A stretch of DNA of 35,011 nt from Flavobacteriales bacterium (GTDB lineage Bacteria; Bacteroidota; Bacteroidia; Flavobacteriales; UBA7430): assembly GCA_002692065.1 (NCBI GenBank), contig NZJX01000006.1, positions 1-35,011 of the forward strand, written 5' to 3'. The notes beneath the pieces were generated by a model. The model did no database searches. It saw nothing but the letters and a program-made list of their open reading frames with translations, and was not told where the DNA came from. Shown one piece after another: positions 34,557 to 35,011 of the stretch. Position 1 is the first letter of the stretch; each line of letters opens with the position of its first letter. The position numbers and the translations under genes were made by a program.

Positions 34557-35011
34557 ATGAAAATTTTTTTATTGCTATTATTTAGTATACCTATTATGAG
34601 TTTAATCTCTACTAACAAATGTTCTTTGTCCGAACTTTTTCTAAAAAAAACTAAAATATTTCTATTATTAGCTGTATTTATAGTTAATTCTTTTAACACA
34701 TTTGCTCAAACTACATCCTTAATAAGTGATTGTGGTGATTTCATTCCAGGCCCTAATGCTTCTTGGCCTCATGTTCTTGTGGCAACAATTATTGCAGATG
34801 GTCCAGCTAGTCAAGCATCGCAAACATTTACTATGAATGTAACTTCTTTACCAGCAGATGGAGCCAACTTTAGAGTTTATAAAACTGTTGCAAATGGAAA
34901 TGACTATTTTGGAAATCCAATAGAATTGAATCTGGGTTCAAATAGCATCACAGTGAGTGCTGTTACTTTTGATAGAGCAGTGAAATTCCAATTCTCAAGT
35001 GGAGATGTAGA
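34557..35011 (+). CDS. Secreted protein, 5' part only (cut by window end)
   Basis: An open frame from ATG 34557 runs through the window end, about 151 codons so far. The N-terminus has two hydrophobic stretches, residues about 3-16 and about 33-48; the second ends FNTFA|Q, a normal signal-peptidase I site, so the true start could be the internal ATG (about codon 14, 34596). The mature part begins QTTSLISDCGDFIPGPNASWPHVLVATIIADGPASQ and continues with Thr/Ser/Asn-rich short strands (TFTMNVTSLPADGANFRVYK), typical of an extracellular beta-sandwich domain. A T9SS signal or catalytic domain might follow outside the window. It is co-directional with the preceding sulfatase gene. Confidence 0.7.
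   Translation, partial: MKIFLLLLFSIPIMSLISTNKCSLSELFLKKTKIFLLLAVFIVNSFNTFAQTTSLISDCGDFIPGPNASWPHVLVATIIADGPASQASQTFTMNVTSLPADGANFRVYKTVANGNDYFGNPIELNLGSNSITVSAVTFDRAVKFQFSSGDV

Noticed and set aside
1-35011. CRISPR arrays, insertion sequences, integrases, rRNA genes
   Set aside because: No regularly spaced repeats, transposase or integrase motifs, or rRNA-like sequence was seen.

Overview
The window looks like AT-rich chromosomal DNA of a marine member of the Bacteroidota, most likely a flavobacterium. Several things in the sequence point that way: signal peptides ending in ...SQ or ...AQ, many lipoproteins, a TonB-dependent receptor with an N-terminal carboxypeptidase-regulatory-like domain, a type IX secretion (T9SS) sorting domain, a menaquinone-type UbiE/MenG, no evident Shine-Dalgarno sequences, and TAnnTTTG-type -7 promoter elements. 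Species assignment is inference.

Region 1 (about 1-10.4 kb) is mainly housekeeping. On the minus strand are ppc (PEP carboxylase) with a small secreted protein just upstream of it. Divergent to these is typA/bipA. Then come a DEAD-box RNA helicase with a DbpA-like RNA-binding domain, an unusual methyltransferase carrying two winged-helix-like repeats, and ubiE, the last two apparently co-transcribed. A small lipoprotein gene and a tiny two-helix membrane protein gene, divergently arranged, close this part.

Region 2 (about 10.4-17.05 kb) looks like a phosphate-acquisition module: a TonB-dependent receptor, a divergently transcribed secreted T9SS-sorted protein, a PiT-type phosphate transporter and a PhoB/OmpR-type response regulator. 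Three 7-bp direct repeats at 11-bp period, resembling PhoB/PhoP boxes, lie between receptor and secreted-protein genes. The secreted-protein gene is broken by two in-frame stop codons (TGA at 13644, TAG at 14241) although its frame is otherwise continuous to a complete T9SS signal. No PhoR-like kinase is present.

Region 3 (about 17.2-35.0 kb) is a sulfated-polysaccharide utilisation locus. A first group is a GH3 glycosidase, two sulfatases and an exported formylglycine-generating enzyme that would activate Cys-type sulfatases. A second is five tightly packed genes, four of the five at overlapping or 3-nt junctions: two unrecognised outer-membrane barrels, two lipoproteins with beta-sandwich-like regions, and a clan GH-A glycosidase. 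A divergent pair of further sulfatases follows, then a secreted protein cut by the window end. No SusC/SusD pair is visible, so the two barrels and two lipoproteins are candidates for the glycan-handling apparatus. This is the most attractive candidate for an undescribed system here; the substrate cannot be read from sequence alone.

The first 207 bases, after the ppc stop, show no gene or convincing terminator. At least three genes appear to start at TTG.
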